Positions 28,691-40,063 of a stretch of 64,000 nucleotides of DNA are shown here, one piece after another. Under the pieces are notes generated by a model that was not told the origin of the DNA, ran no database searches, and was given only the letters and a program-made list of their open reading frames with translations. Each line of letters begins with the position of its first letter. Position 1 is the stretch's first letter. The stretch is from Synaphobranchus kaupii (taxonomy: Eukaryota; Chordata; Actinopteri; Anguilliformes; Synaphobranchidae): positions 9,903,004 through 9,967,003 of the forward strand of contig CM056391.1 in the NCBI GenBank assembly GCA_029718625.1. The letters are read 5' to 3'. Position numbers and translations under genes: made by a program.

Positions 28691-29094
28691 CCTTGCAGTT
28701 ATGTAAATGTGTAGAACCTTGAAAAATTGAGCTGCTTTTTCTCAATTCACCAGCACAGTCTTTTCTTCAGAAGGATAATTTTCATCTGCAGGATGCAGGT
28801 GGTTGATAATTGAGAGGTCACTGATACGCAATGAGATGCAGGCAAGCCCACTGACTGAAACCCTCCCTGGTAGGGAGACACTAGTCAGTGCTGGCACAGT
28901 CATAATTTGATACCAGACCACAGAGCATATCCATATACTGGAACAGCGTCTAAATAGGATGAGACTGAGCAACAGAACACAGTGAGACTGGGGACAACCT
29001 TATGACTGAATCCCTCTGTCCTTAGACAACTATGTGGACTATTGTGTGTTTACTCATCATCAGTCATTGCTGCCATTGTCAGGATTTGATTATG

Positions 29095-29180
29095 GGATTA
29101 CATTACTGACGTTTGTCAGACGCTCTTATCCAGAGCGATTAATACGAGAAGACAAGTGCATAAATTTAGGTTAAGAACAA
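29095..29180 (-). repeat. SINE/LINE tail-like repeat
   Basis: gtcagacgctcttatccaga followed by gcg is the complement of a tail (gtcgctttggataaaagcgtctg) found at the ends of many fish retroelements. A related tail in the opposite orientation lies at 30014-30050. Family not assigned. Confidence 0.6.
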
Positions 29181-29519
29181 CAGTAACCCTAGACGTGGGC
29201 GGTAAAATGCAAATGTGAAAACCTAGGATCGAATGTAAACGAGTTTAGCCTGTTAAGGAAAATACGAGAGGATTACACTATAGCAATACGTACAACTTAG
29301 TAAAATAAGAAGATTGCAATGCAAAACAATATCAGTAGTAAACAACGTAACTACAAAATAGATGAGCAATCAATAGAAGTTAATCATGGTCACAATAGTC
29401 AAGCTGTTGGCAGAACAGAAGTGTAAGTAAGGTGGGGTGGGTGTGGGGGTGGGGGTGGGGGGGGGGCAAGGTATGATTTAAAGAGTCTTCAGTCTGTGTT
29501 CCTTTTTAAAAAAAACATT

Positions 29520-29930
29520 TATTTATTTTTTTATTATGGGGCTGTGTTTCTGCTGTTCTGACTGATGTGGGGAGGTCATTCCACCACTGGGGGGCCAGGA
29601 CAGGCAGCAGGTATGAAGTGCGGGCACGCAGACAAGGAAGAGCCAGGTGTGCGGAGGTCACAGAGCAAAGGGGTCTAGCTGCTCTGTAAGGTTTGATGAT
29701 CTCCTGAAGGTAAGCCGGAGCAGTGCCCTTAGCAGCCCAGTAGAATAGCACAGGTGGGGGGTTTTGGGGGGGGGGGGGGGGGGGTGAGGTGAGCTGGAGG
29801 GGCCTGAGGGCGGAAGCAGGGAGGCCAGCAAGAAGAGAGCTGCAGTCGTCCAGTTGGGAGAAACCCAGCTCTTGGACCAAAAGCTGGTGGGTGGTGAGGA
29901 AGGGGCAGATCATCCCGATGTTATGAAGGA
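29520..29930 (-). mobile_element. LINE reverse-transcriptase C-terminal fragment with internal deletion
   Basis: The minus strand encodes LGFSQLDDCSSLLAGLPASA then LRPLQL, a proline stretch, then AKGTAPAYLQEIIKPYRAAR and VLAPQWWNDLPTSVRTAE, typical of the end of fish LINE ORF2. The section normally joining these two blocks is missing and replaced by a poly-G run on the + strand (29766-29784). Confidence 0.8.
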
Positions 29931-30013
29931 AGAATCTGCACGGCCGGCACACCGCTGCAATGTTCTCAGAGTGGGTCGGTCGTGACATCGTGTCACCATG
30001 TGAAACGCACTTT

Positions 30014-30050
30014 TGTAAGTCGCTTTGGTTAAAAGCATCTGTCAATTGGT
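30014..30050 (+). repeat. SINE/LINE tail-like fragment
   Basis: gtaagtcgctttggttaaaa followed by gcatctgtcaattgg matches the common fish retroelement tail, opposite in orientation to the copy near 29110. Confidence 0.55.
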
Positions 30051-30157
30051 TAAAGTGTAAATTGAAAATCACATCATTGCACGATTTCAACTTGAACTGT
30101 ATTGTAATTATGAATCTAACAAAGATAGACCTAGTCACCAGCATGAATGATCATATA

Positions 30158-30715
30158 CAGACGGATGACAAATTAAAGGAAAAACCTACATAAAGTGTCT
30201 TAGTAAGGTGTTGGGCCACCACGAGCCACCAGAACAGCTTCAATGTGCCTTGTCATAGATTCTACCACTAGTCTAGCATAGATTCTAGTCTCTGGAACTC
30301 TACTCTACCATTCTTCCAAAAGATATTCCCTCATTTGGTGCTTTGATGATGGTGGTGTAGAGCGCTGCCTAACACGTCGGTCCAAAATCTCCCATAGGTG
30401 TTCAATTGGGTTGAGATCTGGTGACTGCGAAGGCCATAGCATATGATTCACAGCGTTTTCATACTCATCAAACCATTCAGTGACCCCTTGTGCCCTGTGG
30501 ATGGGGGGCATTGTCATCCTGGAAGAGACCACTCCCATCATGATAGAAATGTTTCATCATAGGATAAAGGTGATCACTCAGAATACCTTTGTTTTGATTT
30601 GCAGTGACCATTCCCAGTGGACCCTAACCATGCCAGGAAAATTCCCCCCACAGCATAACAGAGCCACCAGAGCCCCTCACTGTAGGGGTTTTTCCTTTAA
30701 TTTTTCACCCGTCTG
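30158..30715 (-). mobile_element. Internally deleted Tc1-like element
   Basis: The termini cagacggatgacaaattaaa and its degenerate complement near 30690-30715 are flanked by TA. The minus strand retains a Tc1 transposase C-terminal block, [20 protein letters not shown] then LDRRVRQR, containing the second catalytic Asp region. The N-terminal two thirds are missing. Confidence 0.88.
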
Positions 30716-31440
30716 TATTTTAGGGCAGTGAAGTGACAGTGTCTTGTTATTCCTGTCTGTTACATATATTACTAGTTAATCAACTGAATGACATAAAATT
30801 ACAAAGAGACCTTGTTCTGTGGATATTATTAAGAAAGGTATGCACTCATATGCAACTGAACTGTACACTATATTTTGACTATGGGGTGAATAAATATCCC
30901 TTAGCAAATAGAAAAGGCTTTACTGTTAAGTCTTATTTCTTTCTAGTTTGTATAATCCAAATAAGGAAATTAAAGGATTAATCTAAAGGATAACCACGTG
31001 AAAGCTTTCACAGGTGAGTGTATATAATTACTTTTTTTGGAAAATAATTAGAAATATCATTCACTGCGGTTCCCTATAATTAAGCAGATTTCAATAGTTT
31101 TCAGAATAATGTGCTTAGTTATCTCACAACAGGCATCAGCACCATTTTTGCTGAGTATTTTTTATTTTGTGAGTAAAAATAATTTTTAGCAGACATACTA
31201 ATGCAGGGCTTATTACAATTTTTTGAGACAAAAATCTACAGCAAACGCCTTTACATAAAATGTGAAGCGAAGCAGATATTATTTGGGTTTATTATAAAGT
31301 AAATTTATTATGCAACTAACATAATATAATTCAGATGACTGAGTAATGTGAAACAAGAATATGGAAAAAATAGCTATAGGTGTTAAAATTTGTGTTGTTA
31401 AAATAATTTAAGCTACAGTGAAATCATTATGACTAAATAA

Positions 31441-31610
31441 AGTGCCTTGTGGTCTGGAATCGAACCCTGGCCACGCCAGTGGCAACTCTGGCTAAGAGTC
31501 ACAAGGGGTGGCACACAATTGGGCACAATGTTGCCCAGGGAAGGAGGGTTTCCCTCATGCCACCATAAAGGGCACCTCCTCATGTGTGCCCTCCATATTT
31601 CACATAGCTG
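31441..31610 (-). repeat. Possible tRNA-derived SINE fragment
   Basis: The complement contains CCAGGGTTCGATTCCAGACC, which matches a tRNA-type B-box (GGTTCGATTCC). An A-box at proper spacing is not convincing. Confidence 0.4.
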
Positions 31611-33440
31611 CAATGAACAACAAAACCATCGCCATTTCTCACAATGTTCATTTATTTAAAAATGTATTTACTTTTAGTTTGGTTCCAGAGAGAGAATCTT
31701 TAAATATTTGTAGTTTTATGCTGCTAGTTTTATTGTAGGCAGCACCCAATTTTGTTTCTATAGACAAAACTATTTAATATGTGAAGCTACACATTCAATC
31801 TGTATGTTTGTCTGTGGTGAAATGTACCTAGGTTTACTGCGGCTAAAAATCATTTTAGTCAGTATTTTTTCAGAAGGGGGCAGTAGGTCCCCGTTTTGAC
31901 ATTTGGATGGTGTTGCTGTTCGCAAGCTTTTGCTTCCTCTGCTCTACTCCTATAGCCGTTTAAGTTTTGAATCTAGACTGGGGGACAGGACAAATTCAGT
32001 ACATGTGAATTCAAAATGCATGTTAGTTATAAAATTATTTGAATCCCACTAAAATGTAATGATCCACCTTCATTCGCATGTTTATCTCCAGATAAAGTAG
32101 ACATGGCCATTATTTCATGCTTGTTAACAAATGTAAAAATTCTGTACCTGTATCTTTTATTAATGGTTGTGAAATTTTTGATGAGATGAGAATAAGTCAT
32201 TCAGTCCTGCTGCCAAGAGGGTATGTAGCACTGTGTCAAGCCTGTTCTTAAACATCCCAAGGTCTCTGCTTGTACAGTGAGTAACCTGTTTTACGGATGA
32301 ACTACATCCTAATATCCACGCTTTAATCAATATTACTAGCAATTTCTCAACATTGTTTCCTTAAGACTTATTTTGGATGGATGGTCATTTTAAAAGTACC
32401 CCAGAAACATTGGAAACATTGAAACATTAAGAATCAAGATTAAAGCTATATTATTGGTTAATTGTGGCACCACAGAAAACTCTCTCCAGAACGGACTGAA
32501 CTCCCCAGAACCAACTGATTGCACTCCTCGAGAATGTGTACTCTCAAGAATAAAGTTTTTTTTTTTTTTTTTGCAAATACAGGAAGCAGTTAACATGGCC
32601 ACGCTGCTCTTTGATTGTGCTGTCCTATCGAAAGGGTGTTTTTGTAGAGGGATAATACTGATTGGACAAATGTTCCACAGGGAACTGAGGATCCCTTTCA
32701 ACGAGTGACTCATTTCCAGAACTTTCCACAGTTCAACTTGATAGCACAAACTGTGATTCATCTTTCAACTGGGGACATGGCTTCTTCTTCCTGAAAGAGA
32801 CCTGGTGACTGCTGAACTCAACAAATTGTATTTGTGAAAAAAATGATACTTGTATTTAATTCTGATGGATCCCAGCTCATGTATTCCTTTGCTTTACTTG
32901 GCCAACATTTGGCCTAACAGGCATGTCAGACAGTAATGAGGAGCTCAGACTTAGTGCTTCAAAAGAGGAGCCATTAATCATTTCACCTCCGATTAGACAG
33001 GAAACAGTTGCCTAGCTATTATATGGTCCCAGAACTTTCTCTATCTCAGAGGCAACAGCAAAGCATCCAGGCTCTCGCCTAACAGGAAGTGGGCCTATGG
33101 GGGTAATCAATCACCAAGGGATATCTCCTCCAGTAGTGGGGGTTGAAAATTTCAAATGCACGAGTCGTCTTGGCCCAGGGGCCACCCAACTCTGGTCTGG
33201 GGACCCCTAGAGTCCATGAAGGGGTGCTAGGGACTCATAAGCAAAAAAAAACAATTTTATGGGTCAATGACATGACGTGATTTTTTTGTGTCCAAATTCA
33301 TTACTTTCCTAAAAACAATAATAAATAAAAAAACATGTTATATATCAAATTGCACTACAATATCTCCTTTATGAGAAACCCTTCTCATTTTATTGAAATT
33401 CAATGTATTTTTCGAGTTTTGGTGTTCTAAAGTCCCAAAA

Positions 33441-34777
33441 TGTCAGGTGGTGTGACCGTCTGAACATACATGCAGAGAACAAAACTGCAATAAAAAGGAT
33501 AATTTTCTCAATAAAATTCCTAATCAAATAGTTTGGTATGATTTTATGTTAGATTGCTTATAAATTACAGAAAGTAGTTTAACAGTCCTTTTTAAAACTA
33601 TTCTATTACTTAAAAAACCTTTGTCCGAGAAATTGACTTCTCCAAAAACATAATTTTATGTACTGTGCCTGTAAGAAAATGATGCAACAGGGTGTGACAT
33701 CACACAGAAGACCCCACAGGACCCCTGTCATGCAGTAACAAGGTTAATAACTCTTCCACAAATAAACTTACCATGTCAGGTGGTATGACCCCTGGAAAAC
33801 TATGAAAATTAGTTTTTATTCAGAAAATGTGTATTTGATTGAAAAAATATACGTATTACCTTGAGTTCAAGGACAAAAATGTATATAGGTGACCAAGTTA
33901 ATTCCTGTTAGATTTGAATTGAGTTTGAAAAGTCAGGTGGTGCGACCAATATGTCAGGTGGCGCGACTAGAATTACAGTTAAACCAATTGAAAAAAGTGA
34001 TGTTAATTAACATGTTTGAAGATATTAAATACATTTTCTTAAATATATACATCTTTCTGTATGATATTAAGTTGTTTAAAGGTGAAAAAGTCCTACTCTT
34101 CAAGAATATAGGACTATATAACCAAATTTGATACTCAAAGTTGCATATTGTACCTTTTAAGTTATTATTTTTTCATTCATTTTTGTAGGTGCCATTATCA
34201 AGCAAAGAAAAAACAGCACGGCATAGAGAATGTTGAATGTGCAGTATTGTTTTGAATGCTGACCTGAATTAAATGTAATTGCATGATTAAGTTCCAGTAT
34301 AAAATGCTCAGGTTTCAAATAAAAGCCAAATGAAACCAAAGTAAAATGCATGTACATATCTTTCTTTTTATTAAGTGAATTTAAATCGTTATTGAGCACA
34401 ATGTCAGGTGGTGCGACTGGTCATGGTCAGGTGGTGCGACCAGCAAATTTACATTTAAATGTATCCATTCCCATTGCAGTCTGCAAAATTAAATCAGAAA
34501 TATAACTGAAAATCTTTATATAATGTATACAAATAATTTTTACTGTTAGAATTTTTGTGTTCTTTCTCTCTATGGAAAATAAGGTGTTTGAAAAGCAAAA
34601 GAAGTGGCCGTTTCTATAAATGGAATAAAACTGCCAAAAATAAAGAAATTAAAGTGGAATTTACCATGTGATGTGTATTTTACACACTACAATGATTCAT
34701 ATTTGCAGGTTTTCAGTAGTGGTAAATACATTAAAAGTGTATTATTCAAAATTAATATATGGTCGTGCCACCTGACA
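33441..34777. repeat. Seven interspersed 17-bp GTCAGGTGGTGCGAC motifs
   Basis: Direct copies at 33441, 33774, 33931, 33952, 34402 and 34425, and one inverted copy at 34761-34777. Consensus TGTCAGGTGGTGCGACC; variation is mostly at positions 11 to 13 and at the last base. Confidence 0.9.
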
Positions 34778-34832
34778 TTTCTGGGTGGTAAAATCTGAAA
34801 TATTGTTTAAAAATGTATTTATATCACCTTAA

Positions 34833-35242
34833 AGGTTGTATCAGCGATTTTGGGTGGAAACATAAATGATCACATTCATCTGATTTTTCCTCACGATCCG
34901 CTAGCTGCCCGCCCCATAAGCAGGCCGTCAAAAAACCGCGTCTCTGTAGGCAGCCTATGCTCCGAGATCGTACACAAAAACAAATGGTACTACCAACCAC
35001 TCAAAACCAAAATAAACAGTATTCCAACCAATCACAATGATCTGCACAAACGCTAATACTCTTATCTCACTGAAATCTTGACGGATTTACAAACGGTTTG
35101 GTTTCTTACAAACGTTATTAACGTGGTTATAATTCTGGATGCTTGAACACTATTTTTTAAAACATAACATAATTATTCATAAGTATGTTTGTTTGGGATT
35201 TCGCTTCAGAAGTGACGTCACCCAAAATCGCTGATACAACCT
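34833..35242. mobile_element. TTAA-flanked MITE, copy 1
   Basis: 410 bp with termini AGGTTGTATCAGCGATTTTG and its complement, bordered by TTAA (34829-34832, 35243-35246) as expected for piggyBac-type insertion. Copy 2 is at 46862-47271. A shared 68-codon frame is present in both but is unlikely to be a gene. Confidence 0.85.
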
Positions 35243-36333
35243 TTAAAAGCTATGAAACAAATATAAATACACAGGATACATTCTTGTGGAATTAAGAATG
35301 TATTCAAAATCCATTTTGGTCAGTATTTTTTTTTTTTCATTTTGAAAACCTTATTTGTCATTGACCCTTATATCTCCATATTTCATACATTAAGGTTACT
35401 TAATGTATGAAACATCCTCACCCACAAGGTTACTGTGTTGGGGCCCCTGAATTTACAAAATTGGCTTGGACAACCACTGAGGTACCACCATCGAGTCTGT
35501 GTTTTTATTCTCAGTCTAGGAACTATGAAACCGGACATTCCAAATAGCGGTGAATAATTACATTGCAAAAAGCTAACAAAAAATCAATGTCTAGCCCACA
35601 TGTCCCACTGGCTAAAACAGAACAATGGTTCTACAGGCATAGCTGTAAAACCGAGCAGCCTTTATCATAATTATCATCTTATATAAACTCATTGTAGAGT
35701 AATGAAGGGAAGCCAGAGGTGTGAGGTGAAGGCTTATTGTTTAGTCCTAGACTTTCACATTCCTACGGTCAGGCTACCACTCTCCACACAACTGTTCCCT
35801 TATCTCATCCTATCACACAAATGTTACATAGCCAAAACAGGAAGCCCAGCAAGGGTTTGCACCACAGCCAAAAATGTTGGAAAGTTTTCACTACTGCAGT
35901 TTGTTTTCAATCGCACGGTGCACCAATAGGTGGCGGGAAAACCATGGACATTTACAAGACATCTCACACTTTAAATATATTTTGTCGAAGGCATTGAATG
36001 CATTAAAGTTTAGTTTCACGGGGATCGAAACAAACAGAAAACAATTTTGGTTAATGACTCTGGTGTTGCCCGACCCTCATTCTAGAAAACGAATATTCAA
36101 CTAAGCTGAAAACATGGAATACCGTCTTCAGAATCACATTTTCTAAAAAAAAAATTATAAATAATTTTTTGTTTTTTATAGAGGGAGGGTTATGGTTGAT
36201 GAGATGGGGACAATCCCAGGGACCCCTTACGAAAAAAGAATATACTGCAGTATATTGTAAATATATCAAAATTATCTTCACAATATATTTAAAATATACT
36301 GCAGTATATTACATGTCCATAAGTGGACAATGC

Positions 36334-36574
36334 TACCCTCTCAGAAAAAAGGTACGGAAAGTACATAAAAAGGTATACACAATTGTCACTAGGGTGTACT
36401 TAAAATTGTGCCCCTATCCAGCAATACATAATTAATTTGCACCCTTTTTTAGTTGAAAGGGTACTTATTAATACTCAAATAGAGCATTATTGTACTTCTC
36501 AGGGTACATTTGGGAAATGTGTTCCTTAAAGAAGAAAAATGTATCTCCACTGTACCTTTATTTCTGAGAGTATA
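36334..36574. mobile_element. Short MITE with CTCTCAGAAA ends
   Basis: Left end taccctctcagaaaaaaggt, right end the complement of tatactctcagaaataaagg, about 240 bp apart. This matches a common fish MITE type. A nearby pair of palindromes ATACTGCAGTAT (about 36241 and 36296) is outside it. Confidence 0.65.
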
Positions 36575-38327
36575 CAGCCAAGCATGCCCAGTGGGCATGT
36601 GTCCACACTAACCTATTTCTTGCAAAAACAACCCAACGTTCTTTAAAACGATTAGCAGTTGTTACAGGACCCAGCAGCTCTTAAAAATGCTTGCCTTCCC
36701 CAATAATATAAAAGATTGATTGATGGATGACTTTAAAAACAGTTCCTGGCATGTCAGGAAGTGAAAGCAAGCACTATCCTGTAAGTGCTGATGGAAAAGA
36801 ACTTGACAATTGCAGTGAATTATAGTGATATCACATGCACTACTCATTAAAAAAATTCCCTGTTCTCCATACATAGCTACTGAAGATACATTTGTAATTG
36901 TAATGACATAATATTATATTCAATTAAGGTGTTCTCTGATTCTCTGTGGGGGATGGAGAGGTTGCCCTACTGTGCGAACCCCCCCACCCCCAATTATCTA
37001 GAGCTGCTGGCCTATCAGTGGTCTGCAGAATGGCTAAATGGCACAGGCAGGAAGTCCCCCCCCCCCCCCCCCCCTCAACTAGCTTCATCTGCTCTCACTT
37101 CCTGTTCATCTTCACCTCTCTTCCTTTGTGATCCTCAGGAAAGGGTGGACGGCAAGCCTCATGCATTCCCTCTGTCATCTGGAACCATATCAGCTACATC
37201 TTCGTATTTGGCCCGAATGCCATTATTTCACACCCTTGCTGTGACCTCAGTTCTTCCAGTGCATCAGCCAGAAGATGATGAGCAATTGTTGAAGCTGTTC
37301 AAAATGAATGGCAATGAGATCACTACCAGAAGCGGGTGGCTCTGTGGGCGTTCCACAATAACTGCTCATAGAAACACATCCCTTTCTACATTCTAGCCTG
37401 CCTTATGCAATTGGTTTGATGTAATAAGATGAAATGATTGGTATAGGTCTCACTTCAAAAGTATGTGCATGTGTTTTGGGGGGCGTTGTTGCTTGTTGGT
37501 TGGAGAATGGCTTTTGGGTAGGAATGTTCCCTCAAAAAGAGAGAGAGGAGCGGGGCAGGGGTTCACATCCCTCCATAAACTACAACTTTCTACAAATTAG
37601 TTTGAGGTGGATGGCTTGAATGCCGGCGAAATTGGGTGAATACAGCAGACCAGTAGACAGTCAGCATGGAAAGAGGAAGATATGTGATTGCTCATTCTCA
37701 GTCTGTGAGCTCTGTTTCTGTCGGTGTGTACATTCCTACTGCACTTTTCTGCAGTCATTCAGAATTCAGTCATTTGTCCTCCTGACAGGCTTACGTCTGC
37801 ATTCCATAACAGATCAACAAATGCCCCACGCTCTTCTGTCTCGGATTTTGCTGAAATTGTTACCAAAGGTTCTACGGCTATATTAAGCAACAGATCCAAA
37901 GTTTGAGCATTGTTGTCCAAGTAGTCTTTGTCTTTACCCCATATCTTTGCAAATACAATACAATACATAGAGCAATGAAATTTCCTGTGGTTATAAACAA
38001 TGGCCTATAGACTTGATATAAATCAAATATCAATGATTAATCTTAATAAAATTGCCCAGATGCATTTGAAATGTCCCAAATATGTAATTTAATTCTGCAA
38101 GCAGCCATGTTTAAGGACCTAAATGAGATACTTGTACTTAATATAGCCCCCCAATTTTTTTTACTCTTAAAGCTGGTCCGACTGGCTGTGTAATTCCTGT
38201 ATATTAGAACTCTATGTTCATTAGCTATCACATGACACCCTCCTAAAGTCTGGAAAAAAAACATTTTGTAGCACATTTTCAACAAACCAAAACCTCATGT
38301 GTGCATATTACAAAAAACTTCAATATA

Positions 38328-39497
38328 CAGTCATGGACGAAAGTGTTGGCACCCCCTGTAAAGATGAGCAAAAAGGGTTATAAAAAATTCACCGTTTGGT
38401 GAATTAGCTTAATCTCACACTGAAAAAACAAGAAGAATCCAACCTTTAATTGACGTTAATTTATTATGAGAAAAAAAAATCCCACATCAAGAAATAATGA
38501 TTTTTAACAAAACCACGTTGGCCACAATTATTGGCACCCCTGCATTTATATATAGAATAAAGTAATAATTTTTAATATTTGGTCACATATCCTTTGCATG
38601 CCATGACTTCCTGATGTCTGTGACCCAACAACATCAAAAGACTCTTGATATCTTATTTTCTGGTACTCTTACAAGCGATACTATAACATCTCTGCATTTG
38701 AATGGATCTCTATGGGAATTGGGGGGTGGGTCTAGATTTAGCTGTAAATTACACTGGAACAGTATGGAACACATGGTTGGCTAAATGGCTCTAAGTCATC
38801 AAGGGTCTGACGTATCAAACAAGCTTTAATCCATCACTCTGTTGCCAGATATGCAGTAGATATGGATGAATAACTTGAAGGGTTTCTTCTCCTGACTTAT
38901 TTTTCCATAGAGTTCAATAGGAAAATTTGTCAGGAGAAACAACCCTTAAAGTGATCCATCCATATCTACTGCATATCTGGCAGCAGAGTGATTGTTTAAG
39001 GCTTGTTTGATACCTCAGACCCTTGTTGACTTACAGCCATTTTACCAACCATGTATTCCATACTGTTCCAGCATAATTTACAGCTAAATCTAGTCCCACC
39101 CCCCAATTCCCATAGAGATCCATTCAAATGCAGAGATGTTATAGTATCGCTTGTAAGAGTACCAGAAAATAAGATATCAAGAGTCTTTTGATGTTGTTGG
39201 GTCACAGACATCAGGAAGTCATGGCATGCAAAGGATATGTGACCAAATATTAAAAATTATTACTTTATTCTATATATAAATGCAGGGGTGCCAATAATTG
39301 TGGCCAATGTGGTTTTGTTAAAAATAATTATTTCTTGATGTGGGATTTTTTTTTCTCATAATAAATTAACGTCAATTAAAGGTTGGATTCTTCTTGTTTT
39401 TTCAGTGTGAGATTAAGCTAATTCACCAAACGGTGAATTTTTTATAACCCTTTTTGCTCATCTTTACAGGGGGTGCCAACACTTTCGTCCATGACTG
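38328..39497. mobile_element. Tc1/mariner-like palindromic element, 1170 bp
   Basis: Begins CAGTCATGGACGAAAGTGTT and ends with its complement, flanked by TA (38326-38327, 39498-39499). The two halves are near-perfect inverted copies of about 565 bp around a small loop near 38912. It carries TTGGCACCCC terminal words typical of fish Tc1 relatives. No transposase frame. Confidence 0.93.
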
Positions 39498-39833
39498 TAG
39501 TTCTATTTTGCAGGTATTCTCATGTAGTGTTAGTGTGCCAAGTTTCATTTTCTTTATGAAACTCCTTCTTGGAGAACAACTAGCTCAATTATATACTACT
39601 TTTAACACTCACTAATGGGTCTCACATGCTATTGAACATGTATAGACCAGGCTTGTTGAACAGAAACTGGAGTCCAGGTATTACTTAGCCATACTAGTAC
39701 AGCTTGTTAACAGAAACAGAAAGTGAAAGTTCTGGAATTCCCCTGTAAGCGGGAAACTAAAAGTTTGGGAATTTCCCTTACCAGGTGATGGGGGTAGTAC
39801 ACATTTGCTGAGGTGTTGGTTGTCAGTATGATA

Positions 39834-40063
39834 AGTGGTGGATAGGCCATGTACGAGACAAATCTGACATGGAAGATGATGTCGAGATATCATTCATGCA
39901 CCCTCGTGGTCCGGCTAGTTCATTTAAGTGGCCTGTGAGGGAGGACATTTGTTGGGTACCACTGCAGTGTATTCTCTGTCTGGTGAACACTCCCAACACT
40001 CCAAATGCGAGACTATACTATTTGGAGAAGGAAGATGTGGAAACCCTATCAAAAGCAACATGA
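39834..40063 (+). pseudogene. Exon-like fragment with WWIG...HPRGPASSFKWP domain
   Basis: An acceptor-like gttgtcag (ending 39822) precedes an open frame YDKWWIGHVRDKSDMEDDVE, ISFMHPRGPASSFKWP, VREDICWVPLQCILC, with a stop just before 40064. It resembles a domain I recall from many uncharacterised, probably transposon-derived fish proteins, but I cannot name the family. No other exon was found, and the stop is followed almost at once by the right inverted arm, so I read it as a stranded terminal exon of a mobile or captured gene. Confidence 0.45.

Larger units (their letters stand above)
33261..35367. mobile_element. Candidate undescribed DNA transposon with repeated GTCAGGTGGTGCGAC motifs
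   Basis: The outer ends GGGTCAATGACA and TGTCATTGACCC are perfect 12-bp inverted repeats flanked by TTAT on both sides (33257-33260, 35368-35371). Inside are seven copies of TGTCAGGTGGTGCGACC or close variants. An acceptor-like site at about 34188 precedes a short frame, VPLSSKEKTARHRE, before a stop; its origin is unknown. A TTAA-flanked MITE is nested at 34833-35242. No intact transposase. Superfamily unassigned; the boundaries rest on the 12-bp inverted repeat alone. Confidence 0.6.

Noticed and set aside
29506..30144. 212-codon minus-strand ORF, the longest in the window
   Set aside because: Its centre is a LINE reverse-transcriptase tail with an internal deletion filled by poly-proline from a G run; both ends are unrelated sequence.
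34850..35056. 68-codon ORF duplicated at 46879-47085
   Set aside because: The duplication comes from the MITE pair; the frame covers only part of a non-autonomous element and has no recognised domain.
36929..37396. 155-codon + strand ORF
   Set aside because: Crosses a C19 tract, has no recognisable domain and no splice or poly(A) context.
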